Origin: Pseudomonadales bacterium
Lineage (GTDB): Bacteria > Pseudomonadota > Gammaproteobacteria > Pseudomonadales > Pseudohongiellaceae
Length of the DNA: 64,000 bases
Reading direction: 5' to 3'
Assembly (NCBI GenBank): GCA_024234325.1
Contig: JACKOJ010000002.1
Coordinates: 310,001 to 374,000 of the forward strand
Shown: positions 43,836 through 52,976 of the stretch, in pieces
How the letters are laid out: the number at the start of each line of letters is the position of its first letter
How positions within the stretch are numbered: the stretch's first letter is position 1
Position numbers and translations under genes: made by a program
Notes under the pieces: generated by a model
Seen by the model: the letters and a program-made list of their open reading frames with translations, nothing else
What the model was told of the DNA's origin: nothing
Database searches by the model: none

Positions 43836-46541
43836 TCACTTCAAACTCTTCGCAACGACCTCGTACACGTCCTTGGAGAGATCCTTTTGTGCGGCGATGC
43901 GCTGCAGTTGCTCGCGCATCAATTGCTGTCGCGTGAAATCGTATTTCTTCCAGCGCGTCAGCGGCGTCAGTTGTCGCGCAGCGATCTGCGGGTTCAGGGC
44001 GTTCAGTTCGATGATGCGGTCGGCGAGAAATTCGTAACCAGCGCCGGACACATCGTGGAAGTGCAACGGGTTCTGCGCACAGAAGGCGCCGACCAGTGCA
44101 CGCACCTTGTTGGGATTGCGAATGGAGAACGCCGGGTGTGACATCAGGCGCTTCACACGATCCAGTGCGCCAGGCAGCACGGCGCTGGCCTGAATACTGA
44201 ACCATTGATCCACCACCAGCGCCTCGTCCTGCCACTTGTCGTAGAACGCTGCCAGTGCCGATTCGGTGACACTCTCGGCCTCCGGCATTGGACAGTTGAC
44301 CAGCAGGCGCAGCGCGGCACCCACGTCCGTCATGTTGTCCGCCTGCTCAAACTGGTTCTGGCAGGCCTGCAGCCAATGCAGGTTCTCCGTGCGCAGCAGA
44401 TAGGCGAGACAGGTGTTCTTCAGTGCACGGCGTGCGATACCCGCCGCATCGGCACGATAGGGTTCCGGCGCGGCATTCAGCTCAAAGAGCGTGGCGAATT
44501 TTGCACTGAGAGAATTGGCGATCACGTCGGCGGCGAATTCGCGCACGGCATGAATGCCAGCCACGTCAATCTCGTCCGCCTGCTCTGCCAGATAGGCCTC
44601 GGAGGGCAACGCAAGCAATTGCGCCACCATCTCCTTGTCCTGCTCCACGCCATTGCGCGACTTGTCGATGCTGGCCTGCACGATGGCATCGAAGGCCGTG
44701 ATGACCCGCGGGTCGAGCACCAGGCTGCGGGAGTTCTGATAATCGCGCAGCAGTTCTTCCAGCACTTCCACGAACAGTTGCTGCGCCGCATTCCAGCGGT
44801 TGAAGCCGTCGGTGTCGTGCGTCATCAGGAACAGCAGCTCATCCCGGGTGTAGGGAAAGCTCAGTTTTACAGGTGCAGAGAAGCCACGAAACAGAGATGG
44901 GACGGGTTTCTCATCCACGCCGATAAAGACAAAGTCCTGCGTCTTGCCGCTCAGATGCAGTACACGCTCGCTGCTCTCACCGCCTTGCTCGCCTGCCAGG
45001 GTCAGCGTGAGCTCGTGTCCCTGACGGTCCAGCAGCCCCATGCGCAGAGGCATCAGGTTCGGCAGTTTCTCCGGCTGCTCCGGCGTCGGCGGGCAGGATT
45101 GTTCGACATGCAGGGTGTAGGTGCGCTTGTCAGCATCGAAGCTGTCGGTGATGCGCACCTGCGGCGTTCCCGCCTGGGAATACCAGCGGCGGAACTGGGT
45201 GAGATCCACGCCACTCGCGTCTTCCATGGCGCGCACGAAATCGTCTGTGGTCACCGCTTGTCCGTCGTGCCGCTCGAAATAGAGATCGCTGCCACGACGG
45301 AAGGCGGCCTCGCCAATCAGCTCCTTGATCATGCGCACCACTTCTGCGCCCTTCTCGTAGATGGTGAGCGTGTAGAAGTTGGAGATTTCCATATAGGAGT
45401 CGGGTCGCACGGAATGCGCCATGGGGCCGCCATCTTCGGCAAACTGTGCGGTGCGCAGGAAGGTCACGTCGTCGATGCGCTTGACGGTGCGCGAGCCCAT
45501 GTCCGAGGAAAACTCTGCGTCGCGGAACACGGTGAAGCCTTCCTTCAGGCTCAACTGGAACCAGTCGCGGCAGGTCACACGGTTGCCCGACCAGTTGTGG
45601 AAATACTCGTGCGCCACCACGGCTTCTACGCGCTGGAAAGCCTTGTCGGAAGTCGTGGCGGGATTGGCCAGCACACAGGAGGTGTTGAAAATATTCAGGC
45701 CCTTGTTCTCCATCGCGCCCATGTTGAAATCATCCACCGCCACGATCATGAAGATGTCCAGATCGTACTCTCGGCCGAATACCTGTTCATCCCAGGCCAT
45801 GGCATTCTTGAGCGACTGCATGGCGTGGTCGCATTTGTCCTGGTCCTTGGCCTCAACAAAGATCTGCAGCGTGATCTCGCGCTCGGAACAGGTAATGAAA
45901 CGATCTTCCACACACACCAGATCCCCGGCGACCAGCGCAAACAGATAGCAGGGTTTGCGGAACGGGTCTTCCCAGGTGACCCAGTGACGCCCGCCCTCCT
46001 CCTTGCCGCGCTCGATGGCATTGCCGTTGGACAGCAGAATGGGATACCGGGCCTCTTCCGCGACTACGGTAGTAGTGAACTTCGACATCACATCGGGCCG
46101 GTCGAGGTAATAGGTGATCTTGCGGAAACCTTCCGCCTCACACTGGGTACAGAACATCTTCTTCGACTTGTACAGTCCTTCCAGGCTGGTGTTCTCCTGG
46201 GGTTTGATGCGTGTGACACAGGACAGTTCAAAGGTGGCACCGTTCTCGTCCACTGCCTTTGGCAGTTCCAGAATGGTCAGGCTCTCGTCTGCCAGCAGAT
46301 AGGCCTGCGGTGGCAGCACCTGGCCGTCGATGGACACACTCTCCAGCACCATGTCCTGACCGTCCAGCACCAGCGGGCCGTTGCTGTGATCGAAGTAGGC
46401 CGGGTTGCGGCGCATGCGCAGACGCGAGATGACCCGCGTCGCGTCCTCGCCAAGCTCGAAACGCAGCGCGGTGTCGTCGATCAGGAAGGCCGGAGCCTGG
46501 TAGTCCTTGAGATAAATGGTTCTGGGCTGGGCGTCTCTCAT
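43836..46541 (-). CDS. pepN: Aminopeptidase N
   Basis: Cytoplasmic M1 zinc aminopeptidase. 901 residues, near the E. coli 870. Substrate motif GAMENKGLN, zinc motif HEYFHNW with the downstream Glu in LSLKEGFTVFRD, and the C-terminal helical domain ending in RQQLMREQL. First gene upstream, on this strand, is DUF2797; the order nadK-rhomboid-DUF1315-DUF2797-pepN is known from Pseudomonas. Confidence 0.97.
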   Translation of the reverse strand: MRDAQPRTIYLKDYQAPAFLIDDTALRFELGEDATRVISRLRMRRNPAYFDHSNGPLVLDGQDMVLESVSIDGQVLPPQAYLLADESLTILELPKAVDENGATFELSCVTRIKPQENTSLEGLYKSKKMFCTQCEAEGFRKITYYLDRPDVMSKFTTTVVAEEARYPILLSNGNAIERGKEEGGRHWVTWEDPFRKPCYLFALVAGDLVCVEDRFITCSEREITLQIFVEAKDQDKCDHAMQSLKNAMAWDEQVFGREYDLDIFMIVAVDDFNMGAMENKGLNIFNTSCVLANPATTSDKAFQRVEAVVAHEYFHNWSGNRVTCRDWFQLSLKEGFTVFRDAEFSSDMGSRTVKRIDDVTFLRTAQFAEDGGPMAHSVRPDSYMEISNFYTLTIYEKGAEVVRMIKELIGEAAFRRGSDLYFERHDGQAVTTDDFVRAMEDASGVDLTQFRRWYSQAGTPQVRITDSFDADKRTYTLHVEQSCPPTPEQPEKLPNLMPLRMGLLDRQGHELTLTLAGEQGGESSERVLHLSGKTQDFVFIGVDEKPVPSLFRGFSAPVKLSFPYTRDELLFLMTHDTDGFNRWNAAQQLFVEVLEELLRDYQNSRSLVLDPRVITAFDAIVQASIDKSRNGVEQDKEMVAQLLALPSEAYLAEQADEIDVAGIHAVREFAADVIANSLSAKFATLFELNAAPEPYRADAAGIARRALKNTCLAYLLRTENLHWLQACQNQFEQADNMTDVGAALRLLVNCPMPEAESVTESALAAFYDKWQDEALVVDQWFSIQASAVLPGALDRVKRLMSHPAFSIRNPNKVRALVGAFCAQNPLHFHDVSGAGYEFLADRIIELNALNPQIAARQLTPLTRWKKYDFTRQQLMREQLQRIAAQKDLSKDVYEVVAKSLK

Positions 46542-46582
46542 AATGGGTCCTTCGTCTGTTCTGTGGTCGTCGTTCTTTTATC

Positions 46583-46597
46583 GCCTGCAGAGCAGGC
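46583..46597. repeat. REP-like mini-palindrome
   Basis: GCCTGC-AGA-GCAGGC preceded by TTTATC and followed by TCCTAC, the layout of Pseudomonas REP sequences. Single copy seen, between pepN and the DUF2797 gene. Confidence 0.4.
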
Positions 46598-46599
46598 TC

Positions 46600-47427
46600 C
46601 TACGTGAATAGTTCCAGGTTGTACCCGGCAAAACGGCGCAGGTTGATCACGCCGGTGTCGAAAATCAGATACTGCCCCTTGATGCCGAGCAGTGTGCCTT
46701 CCACATCCGGTGCTGTATCAAAATTGAAGGAGTTGATCTTCTCCGGGTAGGACAGCACGGGGTATTCGATCTGAACCGGGTCGATGCCGCTCAGCACGCT
46801 GATGGCGTGAAAGCCGAAGCGCTGCTGCAGATCGTCGATATCCTTGCGGCATTCGCCGACCAGGCGGTCTCTCTCGGCAAACAGGTCCGTGGCCTGATCG
46901 CTGCCCTTGAGCATGTCGCGCCAGTTGGTCTTGTCCGCCACGTGCTGCTTGAACAGCACTTCCAGGCTGCCGGACTGCAGGCGGCTGCGCACCCGGATGA
47001 TCGCCAGCGCCTGCACGGCGCCCTGATCGATCCAGCGCGTGGGAATCTGCGTGGCGCGGGTAATACCCACCTTCACGCCAGAGGAGTTAGCCAGATAGAC
47101 GATGTGATCCTGCATGCAGAACTCCTCGCCCCACTCCGGCTCACGACAGGTGCCAAGGTCGTAGTGGCACTTCTCCGGATGGATGATGCAGGAATCGCAC
47201 TGCGCCAGTGTCTGAAAACAGGGGTAGCAATAGCCCTGATTGAAACTCTTGCTGGTGTTGCGGCCACAGTGCACGCAGTTGATCTGCCCCGTGTAGCGCA
47301 GGGCAATCTGTTGCCCCAACAGGGGATTGAGGGGCACCCGGGCATCGCCGATAGGCAGGGAATAGGCGACGGGCGCCTCCAGCCGGGTACTCATTTTGCG
47401 GATGGGTCCGCGCGCTGCTGAATTCAC
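46600..47427 (-). CDS. DUF2797 protein
   Basis: 275 residues from GTG 47427 with AAGGA 8 bases upstream. N-terminal Cys-rich zinc-ribbon-like region with ten Cys between about residues 50 and 105 (CVHCGR, CYPCFQ, CDSC, KCHYD, GTCREPEWGEEFC), followed by YLANSSGVKVGITR, which resembles a GIY-YIG-type core. Conserved in gammaproteobacteria, no proven function. Keeps the Pseudomonas gene order. Confidence 0.87.
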   Translation of the reverse strand: MNSAARGPIRKMSTRLEAPVAYSLPIGDARVPLNPLLGQQIALRYTGQINCVHCGRNTSKSFNQGYCYPCFQTLAQCDSCIIHPEKCHYDLGTCREPEWGEEFCMQDHIVYLANSSGVKVGITRATQIPTRWIDQGAVQALAIIRVRSRLQSGSLEVLFKQHVADKTNWRDMLKGSDQATDLFAERDRLVGECRKDIDDLQQRFGFHAISVLSGIDPVQIEYPVLSYPEKINSFNFDTAPDVEGTLLGIKGQYLIFDTGVINLRRFAGYNLELFT

Positions 47428-47440
47428 TCTTGTATCCTTC

Positions 47441-47761
47441 TCAGTGCCGGGTGTGGCCGTCCTGCCCCACCCAGGTCATGGGGGCGGGCTCGCTCTCGCA
47501 CGCGCCTCCTTCTTCATGATGATGTGAGGGCCCCTGGCCATTGTTCAAGCCGCTGGTATCGATAAAGCCGATCCGCTGGTCCTCGCGCAGATGCCGCGCC
47601 TCGTAGGCAATGATGGCCTGCATGCAGTGCTCCACCTGCTCCTGGCTGAGACGTTCACCGTTCGCCCAGCGGCCGGTTTCCACCGCCGTTTTCAGGTTCT
47701 CGTGAATCTCGGGCGTGATGCTGTTGATCAGGGACTCCAGGGAGTCGGGTTTCTCTGTCAT
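47441..47761 (-). CDS. DUF1315 (YeaC-like) protein
   Basis: 106 residues. The first ~80 residues match the YeaC/DUF1315 family (SLINSITPEIHENLKTAVE, WANGERLSQEQ, QAIIAYEARHL); the His/Glu/Gly-rich tail (HHHEEG) is variable and could bind metal. Unknown function. Between the rhomboid and DUF2797 genes on the same strand. Confidence 0.85.
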   Translation of the reverse strand: MTEKPDSLESLINSITPEIHENLKTAVETGRWANGERLSQEQVEHCMQAIIAYEARHLREDQRIGFIDTSGLNNGQGPSHHHEEGGACESEPAPMTWVGQDGHTRH

Positions 47762-47788
47762 GGTTCAAATTCCGTGTTTTCTTGACGC

Positions 47789-48667
47789 TCAGCGCCGCAG
47801 TTTGCTTATACCCGCCGTCAGCAGGCCTGCAATCATGCCCGCCACCAGCCCGCCCACGTGGGCCGCGCTGGCAATCCACGACGAGGCCAGCACCTCCATC
47901 AGTACCAGCGCCAACAGCAGTACCCCGATCATCGCAGGGGGAAGACGCAGGCGTCCATACGGCATCACCAGTTGCCACATCCAGATATAGCCCAGCAGGC
48001 CATAGACCACACCGGACAGGCCCCCGAAGTTGGGTGTGAGCGTCCACAGGTACTGCGTGGCATTGGAGAAAAAGGCAATCCACAACACGACCACCAGATA
48101 CAGCAGGCTCGACTGGGTGCGCTCGATCATGCGCCCGAATTGCCATATCCACAGGCTGTTGAAGACGATGTGAATAGCCCCGAAATGCAGCAGCACGGGT
48201 GTCAGGGTCTGAATGAACAGCCGCATGCTGTCGATCTGCCCCAGCAATTGCAGCACGGCAGAACTGCCGGGATTGATCACAAAGGCAGGATAGAAGAAAT
48301 CGCGCACCGGTTGCAGATCGCTGCCCAGAGAACTGACCAGGGCAACGATGACGGCCGCCAGAATCAGCAGCATGGTCACGGGCGCCATCAGGAAGGCGGC
48401 AGCCATTTCACGCAGGAGGCGGGAGAACGGGAAATAGGCGCCCAGACTGCCGTTACCGGGAGCCGGGTCGGCGATCACGCCCTCCTCCCGCAATTGCTCC
48501 CAGCGTGCCAGCGCCTGCACCACCTTGTCGGCGTCATCCTGAGTGTTCACCCAGATGACCTGGGAACCGGACTCCTCGTTGACGCGGAACTGGATGCCGT
48601 ATTCGGCAATCGCCGCCAGCGGCCCGCGCAGGTCCACGCCCGCGTCCAGCACAGCGGCCCTAATCAT
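47789..48667 (-). CDS. Rhomboid-family intramembrane serine protease
   Basis: 292 residues. N-terminal cytoplasmic domain (about 1-85) like that of GlpG, then six or seven hydrophobic segments. Catalytic Ser in GLSGVVYGLLGY and catalytic His in ASAAHVGGLVAGM; the HFGAIHIVFNSLWIWQFG segment matches the family HxxxN region. Overlaps nadK by 8 bases. Confidence 0.93.
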   Translation of the reverse strand: MIRAAVLDAGVDLRGPLAAIAEYGIQFRVNEESGSQVIWVNTQDDADKVVQALARWEQLREEGVIADPAPGNGSLGAYFPFSRLLREMAAAFLMAPVTMLLILAAVIVALVSSLGSDLQPVRDFFYPAFVINPGSSAVLQLLGQIDSMRLFIQTLTPVLLHFGAIHIVFNSLWIWQFGRMIERTQSSLLYLVVVLWIAFFSNATQYLWTLTPNFGGLSGVVYGLLGYIWMWQLVMPYGRLRLPPAMIGVLLLALVLMEVLASSWIASAAHVGGLVAGMIAGLLTAGISKLRR

Positions 48668-49550
48668 CCGCGCGCCCCAGACGATTGCCCCAGCCCAGCT
48701 TGCTACGGCAGGTCTGGTAGAAGTTGTAGTCCAGCGGATGCACCAGACGCAGTGCCCCGGGGCGTTTGCGTACGATCAATTCATCACCGGGGTGTGCCTC
48801 AAAGCCGGTGGAACCGTCACAGCCTACCTGGGGAATGATGGAGCGCTGCTTGCCTACCACGACGCGAATGATGCTGTCGGCGTCTACCACCAAAGGACGG
48901 CTGCCGAGGGAATGGGGATACATCGGCACCAGCACCAGTGCGTTGAGGCTGGGATGCATGATGGGCCCGCCGGCAGACAGCGCATAGGCGGTGGAGCCCG
49001 TGGGGGTCGCCACGATCAGGCCGTCAGACTGCTGGCTGTGCACGAACTGTTCGTTGATGAAGAGCTCGAACTCGATCATGCGGGCCGAGGTACCCGGATG
49101 CAGCACCACGTCATTGAGGGCCGCACCGGTCTCTACCACCTTGCCGGCACGGCGCAGCTCGCACTCGATGAGAAAGCGGCGCTCCTCGGTGTAGCGGCCC
49201 GCGAGAATGTCACGCAGGCGGGCCTCGATTTCATCAGGAAGGATATCGGTCAGGAAGCCCAGGCGCCCGCGGTTCACGCCCAGCACCGGGACATCGTGCT
49301 CGGCCAGCATCTGCGCCGCGCCCAGCATGCTGCCATCGCCCCCCACCACAATCACCAGATCGCACTGGGCGGCGAGACGGTCGCGGTCCATCAGCTCGAA
49401 GGATTCCCCTTCCAGCAGTTGCCCGCTGACCTGATCCACCAGCACCTTGAGCCCGAGGGACTTCAGCACCCCGCCCAGGCTGCGCAGGGAATCCACCACG
49501 CCCGAATGGCCGGGCCGGCCGACCAGACCAATGCGTTTAAAAGCCGACAT
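48660..49550 (-). CDS. nadK: NAD kinase
   Basis: Phosphorylates NAD+ to NADP+. 296 residues. GGDGSMLGAA motif, NRGRLGFLTD, and the TPTGSTAYALSAGGP substrate block are complete. First gene of the nadK-rhomboid-DUF1315-DUF2797-pepN run. Confidence 0.97.
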   Translation of the reverse strand: MSAFKRIGLVGRPGHSGVVDSLRSLGGVLKSLGLKVLVDQVSGQLLEGESFELMDRDRLAAQCDLVIVVGGDGSMLGAAQMLAEHDVPVLGVNRGRLGFLTDILPDEIEARLRDILAGRYTEERRFLIECELRRAGKVVETGAALNDVVLHPGTSARMIEFELFINEQFVHSQQSDGLIVATPTGSTAYALSAGGPIMHPSLNALVLVPMYPHSLGSRPLVVDADSIIRVVVGKQRSIIPQVGCDGSTGFEAHPGDELIVRKRPGALRLVHPLDYNFYQTCRSKLGWGNRLGRADD

Positions 49551-49646
49551 AGTACGCTCGCTGCCAGGATTGTTTGAGCACGCAGGCAGGAAGCCCGCGC
49601 AGCAGTCAAATTCTGCGCGCAGTATAGCAGACCAGGCAGGAAAGCA

Positions 49647-51899
49647 TTATGGCGTGATGTCGAGGCTCAGCGGCTCCGCGGTGTAGATCACCTCGCCGCT
49701 GGCCGGGGTGCTGTAGGCGATGAAGATCTGCAGGCGACGGTTCACGAACTCCTCGCCCAGGCTCGCCGCGTTGACGATCTGCAGGTATTCCACCGGCGCC
49801 AGTGCCGCTGCCGGACGGAAGGAATGCAGGCCGGCAAAACTGCCGTCCCACTCACGGATCACGCCCTCGGCATCCAGTTGCACGAAGTGTTCTCCGTCCA
49901 GCGTGGCCAGCACGTACAGCATCCCCTGCTGGCCAACGTGGCGGGAATCCACGAACAGGCTGAGGTTGATGTCCACGGCATCACTCGGACGCACTTCGGA
50001 CACATAGCTCAAGCCCTTGTCCACACTGGCTGCCAGCGCGATGCGGGCATCCGTCGGCGTGCCCGTCAGGGTGGCGAGGGAACGACTGGGCAGATAGGGC
50101 ACGCGCGTCGGGTAATACAGCGCTACCTGGTGACGCGTGATATTGAGGGCGCGCACGGCATCGGCACTCTCCGTCTGCCCCGCCGCAATGCCGCAGGGCT
50201 GGCCGAGGCAGTCGAGCAGCGGGCTGGAGAAGCGCGGCAGACGCACCGTGGTGCCGAAGGCGCCCGGGTAGGCCATCACCGTAGTGAAACGTCCGTCCAC
50301 GCCATAGCCAGTCGCAAAATCGAAGGTGCCCCCAAAGCCGTCTTCGCGATGGGAATGGGTCAGGCCCATGTTGTGCCCAAGCTCGTGGGCGACCACGGCG
50401 CTGACCGGGCAATCGATGGCGATATTGGAATAGGCGTAGACCTTCTCGTTGGAGGAGCTGAGATCTCCCTGGGTCTGATAGCCCCCGAGATTGGCGAGCC
50501 CGCAGCGATCACTTTCCGCCCCCTGGGGCCGGAACAGCATGACGAGATCAGCCCCGTAGGTGTTGCGCAACGACGCCAGATTGGCAAAGGCCGGGTCGGA
50601 CTGTTTGGTGAGCGCATCAAGAGCCGTGTCCATGCTGGCGCTGTCGCTGTAGTTCACCTGGCCGTGATACACGGGGCGCAGGGTGACGCGCACGCCGCTG
50701 TCGACGTAAATCTGGTTGGCAATGGCAATGAGCTGGTTGATGCGGGTCTGCGCCTGCCCCTTGTACAACGCGTTGGCTCCGGGGGTGTACAGGGCCATCA
50801 CATCGATGACCGAGTTCTCGGAGCTGGCAGACGCGGCATCCTGCGGATTGGTGCCCAGCAGCGATTCGTTGAAATCACTGATGCCGTCACCGTCGGAATC
50901 CAGCACCACGTCTTCCACCACCGGAATAATAGCGTCACTGCGCACCTCCCCCACCAGGGCCGTGCTGATCACGTTGGGTTTGGAGGCCACACTGGTCTGC
51001 ACCCGGTACTGCACCGACTTGCTCTCGCCCACCGCAAAATTGCCCATGGCACACTGCAGCACGCGCTGCCCGGAAAGCAGGCCCTGCTGACAATTGCCCG
51101 GGGCGCTCACCAGCGTGGTGTTTTCCAGCACGAAATACAGATTCAGGGTCAGCGCATCGTGGCGCTCTGCGCTGGTATTGCGCATCACCACCGTGATGTC
51201 GGCCACGCCTCCGCTGATCACGCTGCCACTGGTCTGCTGGGTGATCTGGAAATTGGCGTTGGTGATGCCACTGTTGCGGGCCTCATGGACAGTGGGCAAG
51301 GCAGAACCAAGCGTCAGTGGCATGCTGATGGGCGCGGTTTCGGGGCGCAGCGGCGGCCGCTGCGGAATCAGGTAGTCACGGTTCAGTCGAGCCGCGCTCA
51401 GCGCACGCGCCTGATACAGCCAGCCCCTGTAATCTCCCTGGGGAGCCTCACGGCTCGCATCGAACTGCCACACCTCGGTGCCGATCTCGATGTAGGCAAA
51501 GACGCCCAGTGGACTGACGGTGAGCACGAAGGGCCCCGACTCCTCACTGCCCAGAAGTCGGCCTGTGAAACTGGTGTCGCCATTGACGAGATGATCGACG
51601 CGGGTCACCAGAATCTGCTGCGGGGCAGAGTTGCTGGCAGCGGGCACCTGGATGACACTGCCTTCGCCCAGGCCAGACAGAATCCCGTCCCGCACCACTA
51701 TAGAGGCAGATTCCTCACCAAAGCTGGGTTGTTCCGGCCAACCGGAGCTCGCCTGTTCATAGGCCCACAGAGACTCTTCCTGCGCGTGAAGGGCAACAGA
51801 CGGCAGCAGGCAGACGAGCGCGCAGCACAGCCAGCGGCCTGCCTGGCGGCACAGTCGTGACGTATCGCTTGCTGTCACTATGCTCATGTTCGTGCTCAT
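49647..51899 (-). CDS. Secreted reprolysin-like zinc metalloprotease (M12-type)
   Basis: 750 residues from ATG 51899 (ATG 51887 also possible). Signal peptide around WLCCALVCLLPSVALHA. An N-terminal unassigned domain; a DUF11-like domain (about 190-300); a Ca2+-binding thrombospondin-type-3-like repeat DSDGDGISDFNES (about 325); the catalytic domain with the full HELGHNMGLTHSH zinc motif near residue 480; and a C-terminal beta domain. Probably secreted or surface-bound, degrading proteins. No secretion genes adjacent. Confidence 0.9.
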   Translation of the reverse strand: MSTNMSIVTASDTSRLCRQAGRWLCCALVCLLPSVALHAQEESLWAYEQASSGWPEQPSFGEESASIVVRDGILSGLGEGSVIQVPAASNSAPQQILVTRVDHLVNGDTSFTGRLLGSEESGPFVLTVSPLGVFAYIEIGTEVWQFDASREAPQGDYRGWLYQARALSAARLNRDYLIPQRPPLRPETAPISMPLTLGSALPTVHEARNSGITNANFQITQQTSGSVISGGVADITVVMRNTSAERHDALTLNLYFVLENTTLVSAPGNCQQGLLSGQRVLQCAMGNFAVGESKSVQYRVQTSVASKPNVISTALVGEVRSDAIIPVVEDVVLDSDGDGISDFNESLLGTNPQDAASASSENSVIDVMALYTPGANALYKGQAQTRINQLIAIANQIYVDSGVRVTLRPVYHGQVNYSDSASMDTALDALTKQSDPAFANLASLRNTYGADLVMLFRPQGAESDRCGLANLGGYQTQGDLSSSNEKVYAYSNIAIDCPVSAVVAHELGHNMGLTHSHREDGFGGTFDFATGYGVDGRFTTVMAYPGAFGTTVRLPRFSSPLLDCLGQPCGIAAGQTESADAVRALNITRHQVALYYPTRVPYLPSRSLATLTGTPTDARIALAASVDKGLSYVSEVRPSDAVDINLSLFVDSRHVGQQGMLYVLATLDGEHFVQLDAEGVIREWDGSFAGLHSFRPAAALAPVEYLQIVNAASLGEEFVNRRLQIFIAYSTPASGEVIYTAEPLSLDITP

Positions 51900-52013
51900 G
51901 TCTGGCCCCGGAAAGCCCAGGATTGGGAACGCAAAAGTGACCAAAAAACAGTCAGCAAAATGCAATGTGGGAAAATTTACCACATTTGTTTTGCCGCTAC
52001 CATATCTGTCTGT

Positions 52014-52976
52014 TTATTGAGGAGATACTGAAGAAAGGGGCTCGCAGGCAGAAAGCCCGCCGGTATGCACGGCGATCAGCTCACTCCCGCAAGGCCAGCG
52101 CCCCTCCTCTATCAGGCGATACAGCGCCAGCATCAGCTTGCCGGTGTAGACAGGTTCCAGCGGAATTCCCGTGCGCCGCCCGAAGCCTGAAATAAAATCC
52201 AGCAACTGCGGCGTGCTGCGGGCATAGCCGCCACAGTGGAAGCGGGTTTCAATCTGCCACGCGCAGGGATCGCTCTGCCCCAGCGCCTGCAGCCAGTGCC
52301 CGACCTGAGGGCTTAACGTGTCTTCGCCCCGCAGCACTGAGATGCCCAGCGCCGTGGCGGACCTCGGAAGCGCAAGCAGCATGCCTGCCAGCGTCGCCGC
52401 CGTGCCGCAGGCCAGGGCCACGGTTACGGATCGATCGTCCAGCCCGAGAAGAGGCACGATGTCAGCACAGCCGCGCACGCCGTCGAGGTTGCTGCCCCCT
52501 TCGGGAATCAGATGAAAGCGGCCAAAACGATCATGCAGTTGCGAGATAAACGCCGATTCGTGTTTGCGCCGATAGTCGCTGCGCGAGACATGATGCAGCA
52601 CCATGCCGGCATCAGCACATCGCTGCAGCACAGGGCTTGGTGAAGCACTCGCCTCGCCGCGCACCACGCCAATGGTGCGCAGGCCGCTGAGTCGCCCGGC
52701 CTCCGCCAGGGCCAGCAGATGATTGGACCAGGCGCCGCCAAAACTCAGCAGCGTGTCCTCCCCTGCCGCCTGCGCGGCGCGAAGATTGTCCTTGAGCTTG
52801 AACCATTTGTTGCCGCTGATCTGGGGATGAATGCGATCCAGGCGCAGCACGCGCAGGCGAATGCCCCGGGCCTGCAGCCAGGGATCATCTACCGTTTCCA
52901 GCGCTGACACACAGGCGAGCATGTCTTCCAGCGCATGCATCGACAGTTCCGAACGGGCAGCGTCAGATTCAGGCAT
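52014..52976 (-). CDS. PLP-dependent deaminase, ACC deaminase / D-cysteine desulfhydrase family
   Basis: 320 residues from ATG 52976. Fold-type II PLP enzyme: Lys in SGNKWFKLKDNL, phosphate/substrate motif SFGGAWSNHLLALA, and a Ser/Thr-containing C-terminal pocket. D-cysteine desulfhydrase is the commoner activity in this subgroup; ACC deaminase activity is less likely and cannot be decided by eye. Overlaps the upstream membrane-protein gene by 8 bases. Confidence 0.88.
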   Translation of the reverse strand: MPESDAARSELSMHALEDMLACVSALETVDDPWLQARGIRLRVLRLDRIHPQISGNKWFKLKDNLRAAQAAGEDTLLSFGGAWSNHLLALAEAGRLSGLRTIGVVRGEASASPSPVLQRCADAGMVLHHVSRSDYRRKHESAFISQLHDRFGRFHLIPEGGSNLDGVRGCADIVPLLGLDDRSVTVALACGTAATLAGMLLALPRSATALGISVLRGEDTLSPQVGHWLQALGQSDPCAWQIETRFHCGGYARSTPQLLDFISGFGRRTGIPLEPVYTGKLMLALYRLIEEGRWPCGSELIAVHTGGLSACEPLSSVSPQ

